In this document: positions 57,299 through 64,000 of the stretch, in pieces
How the letters are laid out: the number at the start of each line of letters is the position of its first letter
Position numbering within the stretch: position 1 is the stretch's first letter
DNA from: Gammaproteobacteria bacterium Milos-ODIII6
Lineage (GTDB): Bacteria > Pseudomonadota > Gammaproteobacteria > Chromatiales > Chromatiaceae
Direction: 5' to 3'
Assembly (NCBI GenBank): GCA_029228645.1
Contig: JAPTHR010000003.1
Span: forward strand, 1-64,000
DNA: 64,000 nt
The notes under the pieces: generated by a model
The model's input: only the letters and a program-made list of their open reading frames with translations
The model's database searches: none
Told to the model about the DNA's origin: nothing
Program-made: the position numbers and the translations under genes

Positions 57299-58111
57299 AT
57301 GGATCTTTCCCCTTATCAGTACGACAAACTCTCGGAGCTGCTCGAACGGCATGCAGGCATCCGCCTCGGGGCCGGCAAGGAATACCTGGTCGTCAGTCGC
57401 CTGGGTGGCCTGATAAGCCATCTCGGCCTGGAAGGCTTCGACGGCCTGCTGCGCCGTCTGCAGGGTGGCGGCGACCGTCTTCTCCTGACCCACGTCATCG
57501 ACGCAATGACGACCAACGAGACCTTCTGGTTCCGCGATCCGGCGCATTACCAGATACTGACCCGTGATGTCCTGCCGGCCCTGGATAGCCGCCAGGCGAG
57601 GATCTGGTCGGCCGCCGCCTCGACCGGACAGGAGGCCTACAGTATCGCCATGTCGATCCGCGGGGCGGTATCCGCACGTCAGCTGCCGATGGACTTCTCG
57701 TTTGACATCCTGGGCACCGACATCTCGGAAAAGGCCCTGCAGCAGGCCGAGTCCGGGCGCTACTGCGGCCTGGCGGCGACCCGCGGTCTCGATCACGAAC
57801 AGCGGGAGCGCTTCTTCAGTGCGGAGGGAGACTGTATCGAGGTGCAGCCGGTGTTCCGGCGTAACGTCAGCTTCCGTAATTTCAACCTGCTCGCAACCTA
57901 CGCCGCCCTGGGGCGGTTCGACGTGATCTTCTGCCGCAACGTCCTGATCTATTTCTCGCAGGAGCGCAAGCGGGACATCATCGAGCGTTTCCACGGGGCG
58001 CTGCGTCCCGGTGGCTGCCTTTTCCTCGGTTCGACCGAGTCGATGAGCAGTCACGAAGACCTCTTCGAGATGCGCCGTCACGGAGCGGGCCTGGCCTTTT
58101 ACCGCCGCTGA
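57299..58111 (+). CDS. cheR: Chemotaxis protein methyltransferase CheR
   Basis: This 270-residue enzyme methylates chemoreceptor glutamates using S-adenosylmethionine. The N-terminal helical domain includes 'LLERHAGIRLGAGKEYLVVSRL'. The SAM domain has 'TNETFWFRDP', 'WSAAASTGQEAYSIAM', 'ILGTDISEKAL' and 'DVIFCRNVLIYFS'. The cheV-cheR-flgB order is as in Pseudomonas-type flagellar loci. Confidence 0.96.
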   Translation: MDLSPYQYDKLSELLERHAGIRLGAGKEYLVVSRLGGLISHLGLEGFDGLLRRLQGGGDRLLLTHVIDAMTTNETFWFRDPAHYQILTRDVLPALDSRQARIWSAAASTGQEAYSIAMSIRGAVSARQLPMDFSFDILGTDISEKALQQAESGRYCGLAATRGLDHEQRERFFSAEGDCIEVQPVFRRNVSFRNFNLLATYAALGRFDVIFCRNVLIYFSQERKRDIIERFHGALRPGGCLFLGSTESMSSHEDLFEMRRHGAGLAFYRR

Positions 58112-58206
58112 CAACGCTTTGCCGTTAGCGGCAAGACCTTGCCCCTTTGCCCGCCCCGGGCCGGTCGTCACATACCTAAGCCCCTGATTGGAAAACCTTC
58201 CCTGGT

Positions 58207-58223
58207 TTGGCACAAAGCCTGCA
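58207..58223 (+). promoter_or_regulatory. Predicted sigma54 promoter of the flgB operon
   Basis: TTGGCACAAAGCCTGCA has GG and GC separated by exactly 10 bases and an intact TGGCAC -24 element, only the first T of TTGCA being changed. It lies 38 bp before the flgB start. Confidence 0.8.
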
Positions 58224-58261
58224 ATGGTTTCCCCGGTACGACCGATCGAGGGCAGCTCCGG

Positions 58262-58657
58262 ATGAATTTCGACAAGGTTTTTGGCATCCACGAACAGGCG
58301 GTGCGGTTGCGTGCCCGGCGTGCCGAGGTGCTCTCTTCCAACCTCGCGAACGCAGACACCCCGGGTTACAAGGCGCGCGATTTCGACTTCAAGCAGATCC
58401 TGCAGGGCCAGATGCCGGCGCCGCAGCGGGTGCAGGTCACCCATGCCACGCACATCAACCCGGACAGCGGCCTCCTGCCCGCGACTCTGATGGAGTACCG
58501 CGTTCCACAGCAACCCTCGCTGGATGGCAACACCGTGGAGGCGGAACGCGAGCAGGCCGAGTTCAGTGCCAATGCCGTCAGCTACCAGGCCAGCCTGCGT
58601 TTCCTCGAGGGCAAGATCAAGACCATGAAATCCGCGATTACAGGTAACAGCCAATGA
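58262..58657 (+). CDS. flgB: Flagellar proximal rod protein FlgB
   Basis: This 131-residue rod protein has the rod/hook N-terminal motif 'LSSNLANADTPGYKARDFDF' and C-terminal 'FSANAVSYQASLRFLEGKIKTMKSAI' type residues. It assembles above the MS ring. Start 58262 gives the family N-terminus. The stop overlaps flgC in ATGA. Confidence 0.96.
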   Translation: MNFDKVFGIHEQAVRLRARRAEVLSSNLANADTPGYKARDFDFKQILQGQMPAPQRVQVTHATHINPDSGLLPATLMEYRVPQQPSLDGNTVEAEREQAEFSANAVSYQASLRFLEGKIKTMKSAITGNSQ

Positions 58658-59067
58658 GCAGCTTCAAGATTTTTGACATCGCCGGTTCCGGCATGAACGC
58701 GCAGAACCTGCGCCTCAATATTGTCTCGTCCAACCTGGCCAACGTGGACGCGGTCTCGAGCAGCATGGAAGAGACGTATCGCGCGCGTGAACCGGTATTC
58801 CGCGCCATGCTCGACAAACTCAACCACGATGCGCCGGCGGTCGGGGTGAGCATGGCCGCGGTAGTCGAGAGCAAGGCGCCGCTGGTGCGCGAATACGCCC
58901 CGGATCATGCCATGGCGGACCCGGACGGTTACATCTACCGCCCCAACGTGAACGCGGTCGAGGAGATGGCCAACATGATCTCTGCCTCGCGCTCTTACCA
59001 GAACAACGTCGAGGTGCTCAACTCAGCGCGCCAGATGATGATTTCCACGATCAACCTGGGTCGCTGA
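58654..59067 (+). CDS. flgC: Flagellar proximal rod protein FlgC
   Basis: The 137-residue product shows 'FDIAGSGMNAQNLRLNIVSSNLANVDAV' type residues at the start, the 'GYIYRPNVNAVEEMANMIS' block and 'SRSYQNNVEVLNSARQMM' at the end, all standard for FlgC. It is translationally coupled to flgB. Confidence 0.96.
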   Translation: MSSFKIFDIAGSGMNAQNLRLNIVSSNLANVDAVSSSMEETYRAREPVFRAMLDKLNHDAPAVGVSMAAVVESKAPLVREYAPDHAMADPDGYIYRPNVNAVEEMANMISASRSYQNNVEVLNSARQMMISTINLGR

Positions 59068-59079
59068 GGGGGATAAGCA

Positions 59080-59763
59080 ATGAGCACGATCAACGCACAG
59101 GACGACCTTTTCAGCTCGCTCGGGCTGACCCGCGCCTCGCAGGATACGGGTCCGGTCAATGACGCCAGCGAGCTCGGGCTGGATACCTTCATGAAACTGA
59201 TGGTCACCCAGCTGAACAACCAGGATCCGTTCAAGCCGATGGACAACAGCGCCTTCCTTGGCCAGATCGCCCAGTTCGGTTCGGTCACCGGCCTGGACAA
59301 GCTCAACAACCAGATCGAGGCCCTTTCCGGTTCATTGACCTCCGGGCAGGCGCTGCAGGCCGGGTCGCTGGTGGGCCACGAGGTCCTCGTTCCGCTGGAT
59401 GTCGGCTCCCTCCAGCCCGGTAGCAGTATCCGTGGACGGGTGGATCTGCCGGAATCCAGTTCCGCGCTGACCATGCGCGTGTATGACCCCCTCGGTCAGC
59501 TGGTGCGCGAGCAGTCACTCGGCGCCGCCCGCTCGGGCAGTTTCCAGTTCAGCTGGGATGGGGTCGATGACAGCGGCAACCACATGCCCGCCGGACGCTA
59601 CCGGGTCGAGGTCAGCGCCGAGCAGGGCGGCGAGCCGATCGGCATGCAGACCGAGCTGTTCGCCAACGTCGAATCGGTCAGCCTGTCCGGCAGGGACGGC
59701 CTGACACTCAATCTCGCCGGACTCGGTCCGGTCGCCTTCAACAACGTCAAACAGATTTTCTGA
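59080..59763 (+). CDS. flgD: Hook-capping scaffold protein FlgD
   Basis: This 227-residue protein has the conserved N-terminal segment 'LDTFMKLMVTQLNNQDPFKPMDNSAFLGQIAQF' type residues and a C-terminal FlgD Tudor/Ig-like part with 'FSWDGVDDSGNHMPAGRYRV'. It caps the growing hook so that FlgE subunits polymerise. It lies 12 bp after flgC. Confidence 0.96.
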   Translation: MSTINAQDDLFSSLGLTRASQDTGPVNDASELGLDTFMKLMVTQLNNQDPFKPMDNSAFLGQIAQFGSVTGLDKLNNQIEALSGSLTSGQALQAGSLVGHEVLVPLDVGSLQPGSSIRGRVDLPESSSALTMRVYDPLGQLVREQSLGAARSGSFQFSWDGVDDSGNHMPAGRYRVEVSAEQGGEPIGMQTELFANVESVSLSGRDGLTLNLAGLGPVAFNNVKQIF

Positions 59764-59779
59764 GCGGAGGTTCACCCCG

Positions 59780-61009
59780 ATGTCTTTTCGTATTGCACTC
59801 AGTGGAATGAATGCCGCCTCCACCGACCTGGAGGTGACCGGACACAACATCGCAAACGCGTCCACCAACGGCTTCAAGCAATCGCGCGCCGAGTTCGGTG
59901 ACTTGTACGCCAATGCCATGCACGACACGGCGCACAACGCGGCCGGCCGCGGTGTCGAGGTGGTCCGCGTCGCGCAACAGTTCAGCCAGGGGTCGGTGGA
60001 ATTCACTTCCAATAATCTCGACCTGGCCATCAGCGGGCAGGGTTACTTCGTACTCAACAACCCCGAGGGGGCAACCAGTTACACGCGTGCCGGCGCCTAT
60101 AGCGTGGACCGCGAGGGCTACGTGGTGAATCATGCCAATGACCGCCTGCAGGTCTACCAGGCGGTCACCGGCGCGGGTGGTAATACCACCTTCAACGCAG
60201 GCATCCTGCAGGATCTGCGGCTGCAGACCAGCACCAGCACGCCGTCCGCGACCAGTGAGGTCACCGCGCTCATGAACCTCAACAATACGGAGTCCACGAT
60301 TCCGGGGACGACCGCGTTCGACCCGCTCGATCCGACCAGCTTCAACAACTCCACCTCGACCACGGTGTATGACAGCCTCGGCGGCTCGCATACCGCGACC
60401 CTTTATTTCCGCAAGAACGCGGCCAATACCTGGGAGAGTCATGCGTACGTGGACGGGATCGCCGCCACCGGCAACCCGATGGCGATGACCTTTGACTCTT
60501 CCACCGGGGCGCTCACCTCGGCGGCCAGCAATACCATCAGCTTCACTCCGACCACGGGAGCCGCGGCGCAGTCGGTCGACATCGACTTCGGTGGCACCAC
60601 CCAGTTCGGCGCGCCCTTCGGAGTCAACAACCTGTCCCAGGATGGCTTCACCTCCGGGCGCCTCGCGGGCGTGGATATCGACACCGAGGGCGTGGTGTTT
60701 GCGCGCTACACCAACGGCCAGTCGAGTGCGCTGGGCAAGGTTGCAATGGCCAAGTTCAACAATGACCAGGGCCTGCGCCAGGTGGGGGACAATATCTGGA
60801 CCGAGTCCTTCGAGTCGGGGACGGCGCAACTGGGTGAGGCCGGCACCTCCAGCTTCGGTCAGGTCCAGTCCGGTGCCTTGGAATCGTCCAACGTGGACGT
60901 CGCCGAACAGCTGGTCAACCTGATCATGGCGCAGCGCAACTTCCAGGCGAATGCGCAGGTGATCCAGACCAGCGACCAGATCACCCAGGCGATCATCAAT
61001 CTTCGTTAA
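59780..61009 (+). CDS. flgE: Flagellar hook protein FlgE
   Basis: This 409-residue hook subunit begins 'FRIALSGMNAASTDLEVTGHNIANASTNGFKQSRAEF' type residues and ends 'ESSNVDVAEQLVNLIMAQRNFQANAQVIQT', the paired D0 helices. The central variable domain is Ser/Thr-rich, as usual. It is in the middle of the operon. Confidence 0.96.
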   Translation: MSFRIALSGMNAASTDLEVTGHNIANASTNGFKQSRAEFGDLYANAMHDTAHNAAGRGVEVVRVAQQFSQGSVEFTSNNLDLAISGQGYFVLNNPEGATSYTRAGAYSVDREGYVVNHANDRLQVYQAVTGAGGNTTFNAGILQDLRLQTSTSTPSATSEVTALMNLNNTESTIPGTTAFDPLDPTSFNNSTSTTVYDSLGGSHTATLYFRKNAANTWESHAYVDGIAATGNPMAMTFDSSTGALTSAASNTISFTPTTGAAAQSVDIDFGGTTQFGAPFGVNNLSQDGFTSGRLAGVDIDTEGVVFARYTNGQSSALGKVAMAKFNNDQGLRQVGDNIWTESFESGTAQLGEAGTSSFGQVQSGALESSNVDVAEQLVNLIMAQRNFQANAQVIQTSDQITQAIINLR

Positions 61010-61034
61010 GTAGCCACCTGAAGAGGAAACCGGC

Positions 61035-61775
61035 ATGGACCGTATGCTGTATGTCGCGATGAGCGGCGCCCACGAGACCCTGATTGCCCAGGGCAACGCG
61101 AGCAATAACCTGGCGAACGCCAATACCAGCGGCTTCCTCGCAGACTTCAACCAGTTCCGCAGCATGCCGGTGTTCGGCGATGGCCACCCGACCCGGGTGT
61201 ATGCCCTCGACGAACGGCCGCAGACCGATTTTGGTCACGGCAGCATCGTCCAGACCGGGCGCGCATTGGACGTCGCGGTCAAGGACGGCGGCTGGCTTGC
61301 AGTACAGTCCGGCGACGGCAGCGAAGCGTACACCCGGCGCGGCGACCTCGAGGTGGACGTGAACGGCCTGCTGGTGACCGCCAACGGACTGCCGGTCATG
61401 GGCAATGGTGGGCCAATCGCATTGCCGCCCTTCGATGCGGTCCAGATCGGGGCCGATGGGACCATCTCCATCCGTCCGCAGGGGGCTCCCCCGGATGAGC
61501 TGGCGGTGATCGACCGGATCAAGGTGGTCGACCCGCAGTACGACCAGATGGTCAAGGGCGAGGACGGCCTGATGCGGCTCAAGGACGGCGGCGAGGCGGA
61601 GGCCTCGGTCGGCCAGCGCCTGGTCTCGGGCTCGCTGCAATCGAGCAACGTCAACATCGTCAACGAGATGGTCAACATGATCGAGCTGTCGCGTCGTTAT
61701 GAAATGCAGGTGAAGATGATGAAAACCGCCGAGGAGACCGCCTCGTCTGCCAGCAGTATCGTGCGGCCGATTTAA
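61035..61775 (+). CDS. flgF: Flagellar proximal rod protein FlgF
   Basis: This 246-residue rod protein shows 'LYVAMSGAHETLIAQGNASNNLANANTSGFLADFNQFRS' type residues and 'LQSSNVNIVNEMVNMIELSRRYEMQVKMM' at the C-terminus. It is the last gene before a 420-bp repeat insertion that separates it from flgG. Confidence 0.95.
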   Translation: MDRMLYVAMSGAHETLIAQGNASNNLANANTSGFLADFNQFRSMPVFGDGHPTRVYALDERPQTDFGHGSIVQTGRALDVAVKDGGWLAVQSGDGSEAYTRRGDLEVDVNGLLVTANGLPVMGNGGPIALPPFDAVQIGADGTISIRPQGAPPDELAVIDRIKVVDPQYDQMVKGEDGLMRLKDGGEAEASVGQRLVSGSLQSSNVNIVNEMVNMIELSRRYEMQVKMMKTAEETASSASSIVRPI

Positions 61776-62130
61776 GCTGAAGTTTTGAAAGCGGGCGGCG
61801 GCCCGCATGCGCCCTTCTTTTCTTTGGGCGCCCAAAGAAAAGAAGGCAAAAGAAAAGCGCCCCGACGACTTGCCCTCCGCTGCGCTACGGGTCCCCTGCG
61901 CTCCTCGGTTAAAACCGGCGCTCGGGAACTCGGGGCTTCGCCCCCCGACACCCCTCGCTTCTCCCGGTTTTCCCCTGCGGTGCTCGGCTGCATCGAAGGG
62001 GAATGGCCGCAGGCCATCCAACAACTCTCCCATCTGCCGGTAAACCGGCAAACCCTTGCCGCTTTTCCGCCCTCCCGTGCCGCTGGCTGCTTTCGGTAGC
62101 CGGAAAACCCCTGTCCCATCAATGAGTTCA
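61776..62130. repeat. Repeat insertion between flgF and flgG with a perfect 32-bp palindrome
   Basis: Bases 61814-61845 form a perfect palindrome centred on GGGCGCCC with CTTTCTTTTCTTC-type arms. GC-rich sequence with several more small palindromes follows (GGCTTCGCC, GGCCGCAGGCC, CCGGTAAACCGG). Frames here give low-complexity Arg/Pro/Ser proteins of the kind often mis-annotated in related genomes. Such a block is not normal between flgF and flgG and looks like a mobile or spreading repeat. Confidence 0.7.
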
Positions 62131-62135
62131 TGTTT

Positions 62136-62151
62136 TGGCAAGCCTCTTGCA
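62136..62151 (+). promoter_or_regulatory. Predicted sigma54 promoter of flgG
   Basis: TGGCAAGCCTCTTGCA has GG-N10-GC spacing and an intact TTGCA -12 element. It lies 45 bp before the flgG ATG and just downstream of the repeat block. Confidence 0.82.
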
Positions 62152-62195
62152 GTGTGTGAGCCGATAACGAACGCAACTAGCCATGAGGAACCGAC

Positions 62196-62981
62196 ATGTA
62201 CCCAGCACTGTGGATAGCCAAGACTGGCCTGGATGCCGAGCAGACCCGGATGGCGACCATCTCGAACAACCTCGCCAACGTCAACACCACCGGCTTCAAG
62301 CGTGAGCGCGCCGTCTTCGAGGACCTCATGTATCAGAACGTCCGGCAGTCGGGCGCCAGCAGCACCGAGGATACCAATTTGCCCTCGGGTCTCTACCTCG
62401 GCACCGGGGTGCGCACCGTGGCCACCCAGAAGCTGCACACCCAGGGCAACATCGTGCAGACCAACAACAGCTTCGATGTCGCGGTGCAGGGCAGCGGCTT
62501 CTTCCAGGTCAATCATCCCGACGGCAGCATCGTGTACACCCGTGACGGCTCCTTCGGCATGGACAGCGGTGGCCAGCTGGTGACCCAGAACGGGTACCTG
62601 GTGGAGCCGGCGATCACCGTGCCGGCGAATACCCTGAGCGTCACGGTCGGCTCCGACGGGACCGTCTCGGCGCTGGTGGCGGGCAACAACACCCCGACCC
62701 AGATCGGCAGTATCACCCTGGCGCAGTTCATCAACCCGACCGGCCTGGAGCCGATCGGTGACAACTTTTATCGCGAGACCGCCTCCAGTGGCGCGGTCCA
62801 GGTCGATACCCCCGGGCAGAACGGCGCCGGCACCCTGATCCAGGGTTCCCTGGAGAGTTCCAACGTCAACGTGGTAGAGGAGCTGGTCAACATGATCGAG
62901 ACCCAGCGCGCCTACGAGATGAACTCCAAGGCGATCTCGACCACCGATGACATGCTCGCCTACGTCAGCCAGCAGCTCTGA
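62196..62981 (+). CDS. flgG: Flagellar distal rod protein FlgG
   Basis: The 261-residue product has the FlgG signature: '[40 protein letters not shown]' type residues, the FlgG-specific insertion around 40-60, and '[30 protein letters not shown]' type residues at the end. It builds the distal rod inside the P and L rings encoded next. Confidence 0.97.
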   Translation: MYPALWIAKTGLDAEQTRMATISNNLANVNTTGFKRERAVFEDLMYQNVRQSGASSTEDTNLPSGLYLGTGVRTVATQKLHTQGNIVQTNNSFDVAVQGSGFFQVNHPDGSIVYTRDGSFGMDSGGQLVTQNGYLVEPAITVPANTLSVTVGSDGTVSALVAGNNTPTQIGSITLAQFINPTGLEPIGDNFYRETASSGAVQVDTPGQNGAGTLIQGSLESSNVNVVEELVNMIETQRAYEMNSKAISTTDDMLAYVSQQL

Positions 62982-62996
62982 TCGGGGTAGACCGTG

Positions 62997-63698
62997 ATGC
63001 TTGAGCGAATTCACCTGGTCCTGCTGCTGCCTTTGCTGCTTGCGCTCCTGGCGGGTTGCCAGTCGCAGCCGGTGCGCGATCCGGCGTTCGCGCCGGTCGA
63101 GCCGGTGGTGGCTAGTCCGATGGAGCAGGCCAACGGGGCCATCTACCAGGCGGGCTTCGAGCGCAGCTGGTTCGAGAACGTGCGCGCCCGGCGGGTCGGC
63201 GACATCCTGCTGGTCACCCTGGTGGAGAATACCCAGGCCAAGCACACCAACGCCGGCAAGGTGAGCAAGAGCAACAGCAACTCGGTCAGCAACCCGACCC
63301 TGCTGGGCAAGCCCTTCAGCTTCGTCATGCCGCTGATCAAGGGCGGCGCGGGCGCCACCGCGGCGTCCGAGCTGGAGTCCTCGCACGACTTCTCCGGCAG
63401 TGGTGAGAACACCCAGAATAACCAGTTCAGCGGATCGGTCTCGGTCATGGTGATCGACGTGCTGCCCAACGGCTACCTCAAGGTCCGTGGTGAGAAACGT
63501 ATCTCCATGACCGGGGGCAATGAGTACATCCGGGTCTCCGGCATCGTACGGCCGGAGGACATCGATACCGGCAACACCATCGATTCGACCAAGATCGCGG
63601 ATGCGACCCTGACCTACGTCGGGGACGGCCAGAACACTGTGGCCTCTGAGATGGGTTGGCTCGCCAAGTTCTTCATATCCGCGCTGATGCCCTTTTAA
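62997..63698 (+). CDS. flgH: Flagellar L-ring lipoprotein FlgH
   Basis: The 233-residue protein has a lipobox ('[15 protein letters not shown]') and the FlgH barrel segments '[26 protein letters not shown]', '[23 protein letters not shown]' type residues and '[19 protein letters not shown]'. It forms the outer-membrane bushing of the rod. A GTG three bases earlier is an alternative start. Confidence 0.96.
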   Translation: MLERIHLVLLLPLLLALLAGCQSQPVRDPAFAPVEPVVASPMEQANGAIYQAGFERSWFENVRARRVGDILLVTLVENTQAKHTNAGKVSKSNSNSVSNPTLLGKPFSFVMPLIKGGAGATAASELESSHDFSGSGENTQNNQFSGSVSVMVIDVLPNGYLKVRGEKRISMTGGNEYIRVSGIVRPEDIDTGNTIDSTKIADATLTYVGDGQNTVASEMGWLAKFFISALMPF

Positions 63699-63708
63699 GG
63701 AAACGCCG

Positions 63709-64000
63709 ATGCCAAAGTTCTTCACTCCCCTGTTGCTCCTGCTGTTGTCGCTGGCCAGTGCCGGCGTGCAGGCGGAACGAATCAAGGACCTCGCCAACAT
63801 TCAGGGCGTGCGCACCAACCAGTTGCTCGGCTACGGCCTGGTGGTCGGCCTCAACGGCACCGGCGACAAGGTCGGCTCGGCGCCCTTCGCCGAGCAGAGC
63901 CTGCGCAGCATGCTGACCCAGCTGGGCATCGTGGTGCCGCCCGGTACCGCGATCAATCCCAAGAACGTGGCCGCGGTGACGGTACATGCCGAGCTACCGC
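63709..64000 (+). CDS. flgI: Flagellar P-ring protein FlgI (5' part)
   Basis: About 97 residues are visible before the window ends: a signal peptide ('[19 protein letters not shown]') and the conserved start '[20 protein letters not shown]', then '[13 protein letters not shown]'. It forms the periplasmic P ring with help from FlgA. The AAGGAAA ribosome site overlaps the flgH stop. Confidence 0.95.
   Translation, partial: MPKFFTPLLLLLLSLASAGVQAERIKDLANIQGVRTNQLLGYGLVVGLNGTGDKVGSAPFAEQSLRSMLTQLGIVVPPGTAINPKNVAAVTVHAELP

Noticed and set aside
61785-62176. Several small open frames in the flgF-flgG spacer
   Set aside because: They are low-complexity readings of a palindromic repeat block and have no ribosome sites or domains.
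60996-63800. Minus-strand open frame of 934 codons over flgF-flgG-flgH
   Set aside because: It lies antisense to three clear flagellar genes, has no domain, and reflects GC-rich codon bias in the real genes.

Overview
The window is about 64 kb of GC-rich chromosomal DNA from a gammaproteobacterium. Support for this comes from the gene orders rplU-rpmA-obgE-proB, rpsT/murJ, ampD-ampE and flgBCDEFGHI, class I fumarase beside sucAB, and Pseudomonas-type REP sequences. A periplasmic DsrE-like protein, two rhodanese proteins and an arsenosugar-type gene trio would fit a sulfur-oxidising (Chromatiales-like) lineage, but that placement is inference.

Region 1 (1-5.7 kb) is mobile-DNA debris ending at tRNA-Pro(CGG). 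It holds the 3' part of an ISL3 transposase, the 3' end of a group II intron sitting in an IS3 orfB, a 331-bp inverted-repeat element with a 5-bp target duplication in the same orfB, an intact-looking IS4-family element, a hicAB toxin-antitoxin pair, and a decayed tyrosine integrase next to the tRNA.

Region 2 (5.7-33.7 kb) is mostly housekeeping: ispB, rplU-rpmA-obgE-proB, rpsT, murJ-lspA-ribF-ileS (lspA is in an unusual position), cysC, a BtuF-like protein with ampE, ampD and a thioredoxin-like gene, a DUF1631 gene, an FKBP with nadC, a chemoreceptor with a sigma28-type promoter, slyD-like, a glutaredoxin-like gene with bolA, fumarase and sucAB. Region 3 (33.7-40.3 kb) is a tripartite RND efflux operon and a TSUP permease, ending at tRNA-Arg(CCT).

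Region 4 (40.3-44.1 kb) is a collapsed genomic island. A 149-bp direct repeat flanks it, made of the 5' 47 nt of tRNA-Arg plus its leader. Inside are IS3, IS110, group II intron and integrase fragments and one intact AT-richer gene for a small exported protein. Region 5 (44.1-50.5 kb) encodes mostly exported proteins: a rhodanese lipoprotein, a PEGA/SHOCT lipoprotein, a DsrE-like protein, a porin, a DHH phosphoesterase, and a rhodanese-MBL protein that lacks the usual metal motif. A 162-bp palindromic MITE lies among them. Region 6 (50.5-54.5 kb) has REP sequences with a 216-bp tandem triplication of the 3' end of an aldo/keto reductase gene, then arsS and two glycosyltransferase-like genes.

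Region 7 (54.5-64 kb) is flagellar: flgN-flgM and flgA on the minus strand, cheV-cheR, then flgBCDEF, a repeat insertion, flgGH and the start of flgI. Sigma28-type promoters precede flgM and cheV, and sigma54-type promoters precede flgB and flgG. No CRISPR array and no clearly new defence system was seen. The best candidates for something undescribed are the tRNA-Arg island architecture, the exported sulfur-handling gene group, and the several non-autonomous inverted-repeat elements.
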